Origin: Phialocephala subalpina
Lineage: Eukaryota; Ascomycota; Leotiomycetes; Helotiales; Mollisiaceae
Assembly: GCA_900073065.1 (NCBI GenBank)
Contig: FJOG01000004.1
Span: forward strand, 982,985-1,046,984
Direction: 5' to 3'
Length of the DNA stretch: 64,000 bases
Of this stretch, positions 45,516-57,748 are shown in pieces (position 1 is the stretch's first letter; every line of letters begins with the position of its first letter). Under the pieces are notes generated by a model. It searched no databases and was not told the origin of the DNA. It saw only the letters and a list, made by a program, of their open reading frames with translations. The translations under genes and the position numbers were made by a program.

Positions 45516-47204
45516 TAGAAAGTATATGTGAAGTTCATCGTCCGTTCAAGCAACATTTTGCCTTTCCTTTGTTTACTGTTCGCATACCAAAAGTACGCGG
45601 TGAAGACCATCACGATTCCAATAATTAGGATGTGTGAGCCGATGCTCACCCAAATCGCCGTCATATATCTTGGCGCTTCCTTTTGTCTCACAATGAAGCT
45701 GCCTGCTATTCCTCCAAGCCCATTGCAAGCAGTGATCGCTGCAGCGAACGTTGCTCTCTTCCATTGTCCTGTTCAAGTCAGAAAATGGATACCTATTCGA
45801 ATTCTCAGATAACTTACCGGTTATATTCGAGGTTTGATAGGCAGTCATTGCCGCCCAGTTGGAAACATAGGCTCCCGTCGCAAGATATGTTCCAATATAG
45901 CGAACTGTTACCTGAGAGGAGAAGCCAAGCATGCTGAATCCTATGATAGTACAGACACAGTTGAAGGTGATGACGAGTCCTCGAAGTTGATAGTAGTCTC
46001 CCACGATCGAAGAGAGGACGACCGGAATAACTGCATAGAAGTATGGAGGAGCTGAAAGTAGGATTGCCTGGTCCTCGGAGAATCCCATGCCAGACTGGAG
46101 AATGATAGGTAGGAAGTACGATAGACTGGTCGAGACAAGGTTCAGGCAGAAGTACAAGGAGCAGAAGCCGTAGAGCATAGGATTCGTGAAGTGCACGAGA
46201 CACTGTCGCCAAGAGAATTCCTCGACTTTTACGTCTCCGCGGTCATCTTGAACACGAGCGGTGGCCAAGTCCTGCTCTTCAGGCATCAAGAAGTGGAAGC
46301 TCTTTTCAGCGCTGTCAGGAAACTCCGGGATCCAGAAATAGGTAGCGAAGCCGACAACTAAGTTCAAGGTCAGCATCTTGACTCTTTGGTGAACGGATCA
46401 CACTTACTGATTGCAATCAGTCCTTGAACGAGGAACATCCATCTCCAGCCGGCCAAGCCTCCTTTACCATTCAAGTGGTTCAACCCAAAGTTGAGAAATC
46501 CACCAAAGCCGACAACAGTCACCTCTCCAGATTGTAGAAACGCAAATCTGAGCTGTTGCTCTTTCCTCGTGTACCAAGTACTAATGAGGTAAGAAAGACC
46601 TGGGAAGATGGCACTCTGAGCAATACCAAGCAGGATTCTCAGTCCCACCATCTGCGTCCAAGTCGTAATGAAGGCTGTACACTATTTCCATATTAGAATC
46701 CCAATCAAAGAAACACTCGAAGACCCCAATCACCATAGTAATAACTCCAAACATCACGGTTATACACCCAAACATAACCCTCGGCCCCAACGCCCTCACC
46801 AACAACGTCGCCGGCAGCTGAAACGTAACACTAGCAACCGTATACACCAAAATCGACACCGAATACCTATTCCCCACACCCATCCCCAAATCCTCAAAGA
46901 TACTCGTGACACTCGCACTCGAGATGATTCCCGAGTCCAGCAAGTTGAGACTGCATAGAATCCCAGCAATAGTGCACAATCTCCAATCAATTTTCCTCAC
47001 CAGTCTCCTCTCCAACGCTGTGAGCTCCTCAACTGATACGTCGCCATCGCCTTCTCTTTCTCGGTCCAGCTGGTCGGGATTGATGCTCGTTTGCGTGGTG
47101 TCGGCGAGGAGGGTGTATTTCGCATCTGGGTCTTGATCTTTGAATCCGTTTTCCTCACCTTCTCGCTCGAGTCGACTGTGATTTTCATCCGAAGATGTCG
47201 CCAT
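45516..47204 (-). CDS. MFS permease of the anion:cation symporter (Dal5/allantoate-type) family
   Basis: Plasma membrane symporter for organic anions such as allantoate, nicotinate, biotin-like vitamins or carboxylates; the exact substrate is unknown. At least four exons. The start MATSSDENHSRLEREG precedes a charged N-terminus, then TM1 (RLCTIAGILCSLNLLDSGIISSA). Other marks are GPRVMFGCITVMFGVITM (the splice then joins CTAFITTWTQMVGLRIL), GIAQSAIFPGLSYLISTWYTRKE, GWRWMFLVQGL, FATYFWIPEFPDSAEK and the C-terminal half starting YFCLNLVSTSLSYFLPIIL. After the last intron (YQTSNITG-QWKRATFAAA) the protein ends in NFTYTF at 45516. These fit Dal5-like carriers well; substrate prediction is not possible. 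Confidence 0.88.
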
Positions 47205-48007
47205 TCTGTCCCACTTTGCTTCGATCCCCTAGAAATCAACTATGATCCTCAAGTGCAAGTCACAATCTCATCCTCACGTTCAGACGAGATACTAATTTTA
47301 GGAAGTGAAGGTGCGCTTAAATAGAAATCATGTGAAATTGAAAGAAAAGCTTAAAGGGAAGTACCTGCCTGCCTCTTCCATCAGCACTCTACTTGGCCTT
47401 ACACCTGCATTATCTTAGTCCTAGTCGCACAAACGTTTACCGTCATCAGCCCCGCACTATGATCGAGTCATCAACTAACAATCACTCTGATCGGATGACA
47501 AACCCGACGGCGACGGCACCTTGCAGTGAAGATCTTCGTTGCATTTTTCTTCGTGCTGCAAGTTCCCCTCCTCGGCCCCGAAGCCTCTGCGGCGATGTCG
47601 GGTGTAGTTCCGCACTTTGAAATCCGGATAATCCTCCTTTCAGCATACTGACAATTTTGTCGGGTAGGGGTTCAAAGTAGGTTCAGAGAACTGAGAAGTT
47701 CTTAGTGTGGATTTTGTAAATGTCCGTGAAGTCGCGGAACATTTTATGTTGGCAGTACTTGTGATGGTCAATGAAGAAAGAAGCACAGGCCCACAGCAAT
47801 TCGACATGAGTTCTCCATCATAATCATACATTTTTACATTCGCACGCTTCAGAGCGAGCGAATCGGGTATACATCTACTCCAAAACTCTATTACGAACTA
47901 TTCTATTTTACCGCTCTGGTGTTGAACCTCATCGCTCAAAGCAAAAGTCAGTCTAGTAACGCCGGCGATACCATCCCTATAATACTGATCGAAGAGAAAT
48001 CCCACTC
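47205..48007. other. Intergenic region, no gene seen
   Basis: About 0.8 kb, with the promoter of the permease gene and 3' flank of AMP deaminase. No supported ORFs. Confidence 0.5.
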
Positions 48008-51000
48008 CTAATTATCAAGACCTCCAGCTTCCTCATACTCCCTATCACTATCCTCCCTGTCCTCCTCTTCCTCCTCTTTCTCTTCCACTGCACCATCCAT
48101 CGACGATTCCACGCCTCTGCTCTTCCACGTCCTCGTCTCACTCTTCCTCGACGTCCCAGCACTAGCAATATCATCCGTCTCGCTCATACTTCCTCTCTTG
48201 ACCAAACTATCTCTTCTCTGGTGCCTGCTCACCACACCAGGGAAGATTCTAGGCTCACTTCCAGAAAGATGCATGTCACCGAATGCTTCTACCGGCCAAG
48301 AAGTCTCTCTCGTCAGACCTTGGAGGTTTGGTGAAGTGACATTTGTGGAGTTCGCGCGTGTGTGGTCTCGAGATGAGGCTGGTTGTGATGGATGCCCGTC
48401 CCGTCCCATGCTTCGTGGATCTTGTTGCGAATCTATATGGACTTGGGAAAGAGAATGTGGGATACGAGCAGCCTGAGCAGGAAATTGTTGGTACGGCGCT
48501 TGGGAGCTCGAAGAATCTAGATGCATGGTGCTGGATGAGGCATTGGTCTTTAGTGATGATGTCGGGGAAGCCGGGCGGTGTTGAGTCGTGTATGGAAGCT
48601 GCGAAACTGTGCTCGCTGATGCCGGAGTTGGCGCTGCGGCTGCGGTGTATCGCGCAATCCTGTAGTTGTCAGTTGCTGGGCTCAGGATATTGTTGATAGT
48701 GGCTTACATTGCAAGCTCCTGCAATAGTGTCTCATGTCTGAAGCCCTCGCGAATGTTTGGCACATTACTTTTCGCCATAGTGTTTCCCTTGACACCTGGC
48801 AGGTAATAATCTGGTCCAAGCCATCTCTGCTTGACAGCATGTTCGAAGCCACTCTGCTTAACCGAATTCTTCGCAAGCTCACACATATCAACAGCGCTTA
48901 GCTTGTAGATCTGGGCAGCAACCGAGTACTCCTCAATCAAAGGTTCCTTCGTGAAAGCGAATTGGAGAGGATCGTCGGTAGACAACGAGACATTCAAGCC
49001 TCTCTTGAAATACTGCAGAAACGGATTTCTCTCATACGCCAGGAACAATGCGTTGTTGCTGAGAGGAGACATCGCCACACCAATCTGCTCAAGGTAGAAG
49101 ATGTATTGCAAGAGTGGCACCTTCCGAAGTAGTAGCCCGTGGCTGATGCTGTGGCAGCAAAGTACGGCGGCTGCCAAATGGTCTGTATCACCAGCCTCAC
49201 CACAATGAGGGCGGAGCACAAAAGTGTTGAAACCTCGCTGCTTTCGCCAGACATTCAATGATGACATGTTCGCAAAGATGTAATAGATCCAGTAGCTATA
49301 AGGAGGATTCTGCTTGGAATCCCAGACCTTGGGCACTGGGAACTTTCTGAATAGGCGACGCTCAGGTTTACTCTCATCATCGACACTGTCGAAAGCAATG
49401 ACTCTCTGTAAGAAAATGTGAAGCTTCGGATGGCTCGTCGGGTCCTTCGTTACCTCGAAAAGAGGTTGGAAGAGGTTGACAATGACTTCCTCGAAATTCT
49501 CCATCAATCCACTAGATTTGTAGACATCGAAAAGACGAGGAATCTGAATCAGCCAGCGGATATTGTGCGAGAAAAGCTTGTTGTCAACAACCCATGCCGC
49601 GAGCTTGTCCCATTCGTCGATAGCTCGTCCATATATCGAGATCCGCCACTCAGCCATCTGATATTTGCTGGACTCGAGATCTGAAATCACCTCTTTCGTG
49701 ATCTCCGCGAGATATCTGCCATTGATGAAGTTGTCCGTCTTGAGGAAGATCGTTCTCAATCTGGATTCTCCAATGGGGTTGTACTTCAGGTTGAACTTGT
49801 CGAATCTGTGGAAGGAGTCGGTGTGAGCCTAGATAGAATTAGTAGGTGCAGATTTCTTCTCTCATATCAAAACTGACATGCATATCAAGCGTATCGATAC
49901 TAAGATCGTATGCTGTCAAGTTGATACTCTGGAACACCTCCTCTAGTGTGAGATGCTTTCCATCACGGAACATCACAACCTCGTCCGGACACTTCTTCAT
50001 CTTACTTTTAATGAATCGTAGCAAATGCTTCTGGTTCATACAAGCTGAATGATGAACGTGAGTATCCACCTTTCTGACATTGTAAAAGTCCCTGTGAGGT
50101 ACTCTCTTGCTGTCTGCCATCTCCTGGTATTCATTGAGTAGCACATAGAGATTGAACTTGCCCTCGAGATATTGCAATCGTCGAAAGGCAAAACTTTTGC
50201 TCGGACCGTCCGAAGAAACATTCAGGATGTCTTCAAGATCCATGTAGAACTCTCGCAACGTAGGAATGTTGACCACAGGAGTATCAAGCTCCTCTGCTTT
50301 CAAATTCTCATAGATCTGATACACACCATTACCATCAAGCTTAAAGCTCATCTCACCGGGTCCGGGAAGTGGCAGAAGATCCTCAATGTCGAAGTCTTCA
50401 CCAATATCTTGACCAGGTTTTCGCTTCTTCTTCAGAGGCTTGGTGATATGGGGACTGTGAGGTGTTTGAGGAGTGCTCATAGAACTGAAGTTTCTGCTGT
50501 GATCACCGTCTCTTGTCCTTGGTCTCTCCAGTGGTGGTAAGACCATGCTATTTGCCATACTATTGCTTTGGCTATTCTTGCCATTTGTGGTACTTGGACC
50601 TGCCTTGTTCTGTTCCTCATACCAAGCAGGCTCAGGAGGTGGAGGATAGATATTCCAATTGGGGTCGTCCTTTGGGTTGTCTCCATCGCTCTGCAAAGAC
50701 AGGCGAATGTACTTGTGTCGAAGATCCAAGACCTTCTGAATGTTGGTATAGATTGTGCTTAGCTCGGACGTAATGTTTGCATCGTTGGCAGCAAGACCTC
50801 CTGCACCGCTCCCAACTCCAATTCCTGCCCCAGCTCCATGAAGACCTTGAGTCTCTAAGAATGGCTTATGCTCGTGAGGTAGACCTGGGTGTGCTGCATG
50901 ATCTCTAGCATCCTGATCAGCTCGAAGCAGTGGCTCCGTTCGAGGAATCATAAGAGGGCTATTCTTGAACGAATTTGCAGCGGCTATCGAAGGCTCTTGT

Positions 51001-51761
51001 ATGGTATTGCTCTCCGGATGCTTTGACATATCAGCCAGTCCAACAGGGTATGAAGGTTTGTATTTGCCAGAGCTACAACGGTTAGCAGATATGGTATACA
51101 GGGGGCAGCAGAATCTAACCTCTGTGCAACATGTTGTCCACTTTTCATAGAGTTTATACTGCCTGACCTCTTCAATCCAGCTTGATCCGCCTCGAAGAAG
51201 CTCGACACCGACCTTGGGACGAGAACAGGGCTTCCGCGAGGAGAGCTTTGTGAAGCGCCCCAATTGCTGCCACCAGTCTTCTGGGCCTCCAATTGACTTC
51301 GTTGATAGAATAGCTTCGCGTCTGCTTGACTCAACTGCTTTTCAGCAGCATAGTCATAGTATGCCGTCTTCCTTTGAATGTCTCGAGGAAGCATACCTTC
51401 CTGGGTATCGGAGGGCGTGCTCGTCGCAGGTGTCTCTTCTGCCATGATTGCAGCTTCTGGTAGTAACGCCTCTTCTCTGTCTTCTCTTTCGTCCCAAGAA
51501 TCTTCCGATCCCATTCCCGTGCGACCTGTTTCGTGGCTCATCATGTAGTCATCTTCACCGTCTTCAGATAATTGGTCCGGGTGTGCCGCTGTTGAGGTCC
51601 CTAATTTTGGGGAATTTGCTTCGGAGGAAAGTTCGTGGGCCGTAGTTCCTGCAAAAATGTATTCGTCAGTAGTCGACGGGGACTTTGAGTTAATAGTTCT
51701 AGGCAAGCTTTGTTGCGGGGCACGTTTTGGTGGAGCTCATAGCTGACTTACCAGGAGCCAT
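48008..51761 (-). CDS. AMD1: AMP deaminase
   Basis: Hydrolyses AMP to IMP in purine interconversion; cytosolic. At least five exons. The first codes only MAPG, joined to [16 protein letters not shown]. The N-terminal half is a variable regulatory region, including Ser/Gly-rich stretches and [16 protein letters not shown]. The catalytic region begins at [19 protein letters not shown] [18 protein letters not shown]. The zinc-binding HxH is in [20 protein letters not shown]. Other conserved motifs: [51 protein letters not shown] and the deaminase motif [20 protein letters not shown]. The C-terminal 170 residues (Gln/Ser-rich, ending in an [11 protein letters not shown] patch and AGGLDN) lie beyond the catalytic domain and are fungus-specific. 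Length about 1,100 residues. Confidence 0.94.
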
Positions 51762-52065
51762 ACCGACCTCGACTTTGGGAAGGAAGTCTTCACGGCGCGT
51801 GAGTCATGCGGTGTCGAGAGATATGCAGGTGTGTTGATTGTGAAAAGTAAATAGAGCGGTGGACAAAGAGCATTAGCAATCAAATCATTACCATTGTGCT
51901 CGGTCGGGAGTTACAAAGTAAGAGCTGGTTTCTTTGAGCTCTCAAAAGTTGATGGGCGATTCGCCTATTGTTGCTCCCCGCGCCAACACGTGAAAAAGCA
52001 ATAATGTTCAAGATCGTAATCTCTTCTTATCATTGGCACATGTTCTGTTCTGGTTTGACTTTACA
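51762..52065. other. Short intergenic region, promoter of AMD1
   Basis: About 300 bp between the AMD1 start and the 3' end of the nucleotide-sugar transporter gene. No gene. Confidence 0.5.
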
Positions 52066-53568
52066 CTATCCTACTTTCCCATTGCCAACACTGGCTCTAT
52101 GTCTGGCTCTACCAGAACCCTTCGATCCTTCCAGGCCGTACATTCCTCCTGCGAAGAACACGATGAAAGCCCCAAGCAATGTCCCAGGTGAAAGCCGGTT
52201 TCCAAACAGCCATATGCTCAATAACAGACTGACCAACTTTCTGACATTCAACACAATTGTGACGGTCAGTGCTGAGGCAGCAGAAGCAAGTAGGTTTACA
52301 CCTCGAATGCAAGCATATTGCGTCAAGACATTCATGACGAGGTACACTAGCTGACTCGGGATCTGGACGGTATCTAAACCCTTTTGGAACTCAGGTGGTA
52401 GATTCGAAATCTGGTCATAGGCAGGCAGACCTAGAGGAGGAGAAGCAGCTAATTTCAAAAATTGTCTTCTCATCGAGGGTAAAAATGGTATGAATAGCGG
52501 AAGGGCCAGAAGGTGCGAGTAGAAGAGATTCTCTCTCCAATGCGGTCCATAGGCTTTGTATGTTTCCTCGGTATACAAGCCCATGATAGCTGAGAGAACC
52601 TGAGCGACAAAAAGTATGACAAGCCCGGTGCTGAATGCGGGCCGCTCTTCAGACGTTGCAATATCTTTCTATTGGTTTGTTAGCCTCCACTCTCAACCTT
52701 CCTCGTTTGGGTTCCGTACCTTCGACTGCTGATCCGACCATGCCGCGAAAATCACGCCAATTGTCAAAAGTGTAACTGCAATGACTTGCAATCTGCTGAA
52801 CCGCTTTCCCCAGATATACCCCGCAATCAGAGTAGTAATACTGCCGCCGGATCGAAGGATAATATGTATGGGGACTGATATGTTATAGCTGAAGGCGTGG
52901 TTGTTAAGAACGTTTATGGTAAAGAATAGGAGGATGTTTATCAACCAACGCTTTATAGGTACGTGGTTCGGCGTGAGGAAGAAAGGGGGTCGGTTCTTGT
53001 CGAATTGAGAAAAGTATCCAGTAGTGGCCACGAAGATGAATTGGACGAAAGTCAAAAGGGTTCCTGAAGTTCCTTAGCATTCATTATGCAAAATTCCCCC
53101 TTGCATGGCATACCACTGTCTGGCTCAACGCTATAAGAACAGTTAGCATAAGTTTTTCGAAACTAGCATTACATGACTTACTTCACAATAGCTTCCAGCG
53201 CGAAGACCTGAAGTAGATATAAGCCTCTCTTCCATAATCCCAGCTCATCCTAGACCAGCAGTACTCACATTGGAGCAGCAACCGCCAAATATCAACCCAA
53301 GCATAGCACCAACTGCCAGCCATTGTGGAATTGTTTCAATAAATATGCGCCCAAGTAACCCCATCATTCTCGAGGAAGCCGGTCGCGGATCGTCTATGCC
53401 ATACATTTCTGCCTTTTCCAAGGATGGGCGCGCGTCAATAACCTTCGGGGTCATGACATCGCCATCAGTCGTAGAAGCTTGAAGCTTTTGTAGTGTCGAC
53501 CGGCGGCGAGGGACTGTCATGGGGCTCGACTGGTTACTGCTGGAGTCAGCTCTGCGTTTTCGAGCCAT
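52066..53568 (-). CDS. YEA4: UDP-N-acetylglucosamine transporter, Yea4 type
   Basis: Nucleotide-sugar antiporter of the ER/Golgi membrane (UAA/SLC35B4 family), bringing UDP-GlcNAc into the lumen. Several exons. The N-terminus MARKRRADSSSNQS is a cytosolic charged tail; TM1 lies in PQWLAVGAMLGLIFGGCCSN. Characteristic stretches are GTLLTFVQFIFVATTGYFSQ, INVLNNHAFSYNISVPIHII, RSGGSITTLIAGYIWGKRFS, the linker VGIFAAW-like VIFAAWSDQQSK, AQVLSAIMGLYTEETYKAYG, YAGIRGVNLLASAASALTVT in near form, and LNVRKLVSLLLSIWLFGNRL near the C-terminus. Consistent with Yea4; 10 TM predicted. Its substrate is the product of the pathway that includes Gna1, whose gene is at 24.5 kb. Confidence 0.9.
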
Positions 53569-53902
53569 TCGAGATATGCTGCATCAACTGCGCAGGTCGA
53601 GGCCAGGCAGTATATTTTGCGTAAAGCGAGTCGCGCGAGCTGACACGTAGATGAACAGGACAACACGGTCCCCATGCTGACTATGACTTACTTTTAACAG
53701 AAGTGTGATATCACACTAGAAGGGCACAATGCCGAACTAAGTTAGAGATCTGAAAGAACAAGCAGGCAGGAAAATGGCAAATTGATCATCCAGCATCATA
53801 GGCAGGCTGCTCATTCGATGAGGGGACTTGATCCTGGGCGCTGTGAGGTGTGCCCGGGAATGGTGCAGGGTGTGAAGTGTCTAGGGTGGTTCAACTTCGG
53901 CA
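53569..53902. other. Promoter region of YEA4
   Basis: No gene seen. Upstream of the YEA4 start codon at 53568. Confidence 0.45.
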
Positions 53903-54229
53903 ATGGATGACACGCAGCCGGCTGTGGCTGAGGGAAAACAGGCACAAAATCCCGAACTAAGAGGCCTGGAAAGGGGAAGGTCACATCAAAATATGCTTAA
54001 ATATTCCGGGACCGCTGCCATTGCGTGCGTGCGGGTCCAAGAATATGCACATGCAAGTGCACGAGGTATCGATATCGAGGATGTTAATCCGGAATATCTG
54101 GGCCAAATGTCTCAGAGAATACTGTTCTTGGCTCGGGCGGGAAGTTCAACTATTGACCGTAATGAGCCTCAAGTCATGCCCCATCCAGTTCTCGACAAGG
54201 ATCGGTTTGGGTTGATGTGGACTTCTTAG
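53903..54229 (+). CDS. Possible small hypothetical protein
   Basis: An open frame of 108 codons with a proteinlike composition (MDDTQPAVAEGKQAQN, QEYAHASARGIDIEDVNPEY, RILFLARAGSSTIDRNEP). No signal peptide, membrane segment or family recognised and no introns. It may be a real short gene or chance; no promoter feature settles it. Confidence 0.3.
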   Translation: MDDTQPAVAEGKQAQNPELRGLERGRSHQNMLKYSGTAAIACVRVQEYAHASARGIDIEDVNPEYLGQMSQRILFLARAGSSTIDRNEPQVMPHPVLDKDRFGLMWTS

Positions 54230-54691
54230 CAACCACTGCAAGCATCTCCTTTTCTTCACTCAGACCGCTTCACTGACCGCCCCATCGACCCATCACATCT
54301 CGAAAATACCGTCATACTATTGAAATCTCTTGCATTATTCATCTGCGCGTGAACTAGTTTACTTGATCGCTGAAAACCTTGCTGAAGTGACAACCTGCAA
54401 ACTGATTCAACCTTCAGGACTATTTCCTTTGGGAGTTCAGTAAACTGCAGAACAAATCAGTTCCCAGCGGCCAGGATAACTGCCACCCAATAGTCATCCT
54501 AACCAGTCTCTCCCATATGATTTGTGGCATCTCCTCACCACCCATGATATTGGTTCGTTTCTCCTGACCGACAATGCCCAGAATGCAAACTATACTGGGA
54601 ACCCCGTGGCCGTAGGTCTGGTGATGCTGCAGCTAGCCCTGTATAAACGCCGATAGAATGGCCAAGAGATCTCTTTCGCAGAACAACAAGT
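54230..54691. other. Intergenic region, no gene seen
   Basis: 3' flank of the PP2A B subunit gene. Nothing recognisable. Confidence 0.45.
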
Positions 54692-56572
54692 CTACAGTGC
54701 TGAGAAGACGAAAAGCTACAGAATGTTAGCAAGATTCCAGAACATATCCAACGAGACTTACGTTATTGGTCGCTGCAATGGCAATGCTGTCTTCGAATGG
54801 ATGCCAGCTCATATGCAGAATCTTCTTATTGAAATCGATCTGGTCCGCATCGGTCTCCTTTCTCATTCTACCTCCTTGGCCAGAGGCTCCAGCTGCAGGA
54901 CTTCCAGCTCTCGAGCCACCCTTCTTGCCGCCATTGGTAGCGGTGGGGCTTGTCGAGGAGTTGATAGGTGTCGGCACACCAACCTTCTTGGCCTTGAATG
55001 CCGATTTGTCAGCCTGGAGGACGACCTCGACTTCTTTATCCGGATCTGAAGGATAAATCATGAAGTTGTTGTTATAACTACCAGTCATGACATTCTTAGC
55101 ATCACCAGAGAAAACAACCTCGAATTTGTCGAAGATACTATCATTTTCGTAAGTGTCACACAGGCGGGGTCGGAGGTGTTCATGGATAGGGATTGTCTTG
55201 ACTGGCTGTCTCTCCATGTTGACATCCCAGATCTTGACAGTTAGATAATCACGTGAAAGTATATAGCGACCATCATGAGAGAATCGAACATCGGAGATGG
55301 ACGATATGATCTCAGAGAAGAAAGAACGTGCAGACGGGTCTTCCTCTTGCTCGAATTCTATAAGACCAAAGTGTTAACTCAAAGATACGACAATAAATAG
55401 CAACGGAAAGGTTTCACTTACGCTTGGCATGTTGATCACACAGAGCGCTCTCTCTCATATCTGCAAGCTTGATGGTGCCTTTCGAGCTTGCATACATGAA
55501 CCAGTTGCAGCTCTGTGGGTGGAATTCCGCGGCTGTAATGACTTCTGTCAACTCCTCCATGTTTGCTGGCTTGATATCCACGATATTGAAGCTCTGGTCT
55601 TGAATGTTGAGGTTCCAGAGATTTATTCGCAAATCATCACTGCTGATGAAGGTCTCTCCATCACTATTGACTGAGATGCTGTTGATGTGATATGCGTGAG
55701 CGTTGGCATATGTTCGTCGAGGCACTGCAGCAACTACAGTATCATGATGTGTGAGGCGGGGTAATTTGAGGTCGTGAGCACTATTGAAGTGGACGCTGGA
55801 AATGGGTCGGACAGCACCACCACCTCCTGCAGCATTTCCAGGGGTTAGGTCGTGCGAGAGGTTGTTTTCTGCCACCACTTTCAAAGACTTCTCGAAAACC
55901 TTCCATAGCTTGATGGTCTTGTCATTCGTAGAAAGGAGGTAGTGGGAGGCATTCTGTCTCCTGCACCATTTGATCTTATTGATCTTTTCTTCTATCTCGA
56001 GGGATTTTAGGTAGTCGAATTCGGGTTCGTGGGATTGGAACTCAGTGTGGAATTTGTACTCGCAGGTTTTTTTCTAAAACCAAGATATTAGCCATGTGTC
56101 AAGAAGGGATATCGCCTCGCACCAAGGGCAGATCCACAATGTACATACTGTCTCATTCCTCTCAAATAACACAACTCGCCCTCCTTTGTCTCCAGTTGCC
56201 AGGTAATTGCCCGTATGGTCAAACTCGACGGTTGAGATGATATCGGCTGTAGTCATATTGCGTCAGCATAACATAAAGGTCCACAAGAACATGAACGATG
56301 TATAGAGCTGAGACAGCATATAAACAATGCTCCGTAGATGGGGATTCCGCTACGAACCTTCAGTGATATCCTCAACATCGCCCTTGTCGCCAAAACATCT
56401 GATTACATATGTTAGCTATTATTCGAGACGCGCTGTGCCTGGCGCGGACTTGCGCTGATCTTGCATGGACCAGAGGGAAAAGACCGAAGAATAACACTGA
56501 GTATCAAAGATGACGCGGAATAACTGACTGTGTGAACTTCCAAGTTGGAGAGTTCGGTTCCCCTTCTACCAT
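54692..56572 (-). CDS. CDC55: PP2A regulatory B subunit (PR55/Cdc55)
   Basis: WD40 beta-propeller that directs PP2A to substrates in mitotic exit and morphogenesis. About six exons. The start [15 protein letters not shown] joins [20 protein letters not shown] across an intron at the Gln codon. Propeller blades are clear: [172 protein letters not shown], and [20 protein letters not shown] Ser/Gly-rich insertion ([18 protein letters not shown]) precedes the last blade ([20 protein letters not shown]), and the last exon adds LFVFSAL. The KTIKLWK and DMRESALCD segments are highly conserved in PR55. Complete. Confidence 0.95.
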
Positions 56573-57748
56573 CTTTTACAGTCCGGTGGACGAGAAGAAT
56601 TCCTCGCCAATAGGTGTATTGTATGAGAGTCCGCTGCCAGTGAAGGAGACTATGTCTATGCTCGATCGCGTCGAGTCGTAGAGCTCCGAAGCTGACGCAG
56701 AAGGCTGAGTAGGATCTTGGGAAGCCGCAAGGGTAGCGTTCCCAAAACAGGTTGTGGAAGGAAGTACCGGTGTAGAGGGGTACTGCGGAGGCGTTCTGCG
56801 CAAGAGATCGAAATCGCAAAGGAGTCGTGAGTGGATTGTAGAGGGGAAGTCGGAGGTCGGGTGAATATTTGTTGTCAATAGGCGATGGGGTATTGGTGGT
56901 GAGAGTTACTTTGGAGTTGTCTTTGGTGACGAAGAGCACACGGCGGGGCGTTGGCCCAAAATTTTAGTCATCATCGCAACCGAGAGCAGCAGCCTCGAGT
57001 CGAATTTACACTGTCCTCAGCCATCCATCTGCACTGGGACTTTGCGACTTTGATTTCTAATAGAATGGTTGATGATCATCCTTGACCATATATTTCAGAC
57101 ATCGCAGCATTGCTTCCATATATCTAGCTATCTCTGTCACACTGCGGCCATTCAAGTCGCGAATACAGTCCTGTTCCCAGCCAACCTCAAAGTCAATAAG
57201 TATCCTTATGTCTCAAAATATATCCATAATTTCATATGCTTTCTCCCCTTCGACGCTTATATGTACCAAGCTTAGGATCCAAAGCTTAATCGTCCTTTTG
57301 TGCATGAGCAAAATAAGGTTATTGGAAACTTCAACAACAAACTTCCAACTGCGGAGTACCGTTCCAAACTATGATTCTACCAAATGTACAAAACTACGCG
57401 GATTTCCTATCATTTGATTTCAATGGAATCTGAATAGAGCATTCAGATCTTTGACCAAACTCTCTGGTTCGGGGCAGCCTCATTTTCTGTCTCAGGAACC
57501 TTCTCCTGGACGCCTCCCATCCCAACTCTATGGACAACTTCTCCCGGCCATTCAATCTTCAACCAATGCCTCACTTTTTCAAGAACTCTCATTGGATTCC
57601 CCTTTTCAACGAAACATCACGTGGTGATAAGGAAGTTGACTCGATGAACATGTGCTTTCTTCCGGCAACGTCCGGTCTTAGACTCGAACCACTTTCTCTG
57701 AGTTCTACCACAGCAATGTCGACCTAGATTGGTCGAATGGTATAACAG
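56573..57748. other. Divergent intergenic region, no gene seen
   Basis: About 1.2 kb between the PP2A subunit start (minus) and the next gene start (plus). Contains promoters for both; no RNA gene or ORF with support. Confidence 0.5.

Noticed and set aside
14253..51761. Endocytosis gene cluster (Ede1 and Sla1)
   Set aside because: The two genes are 23 kb apart with many unrelated genes between, so no clustering claim is justified.
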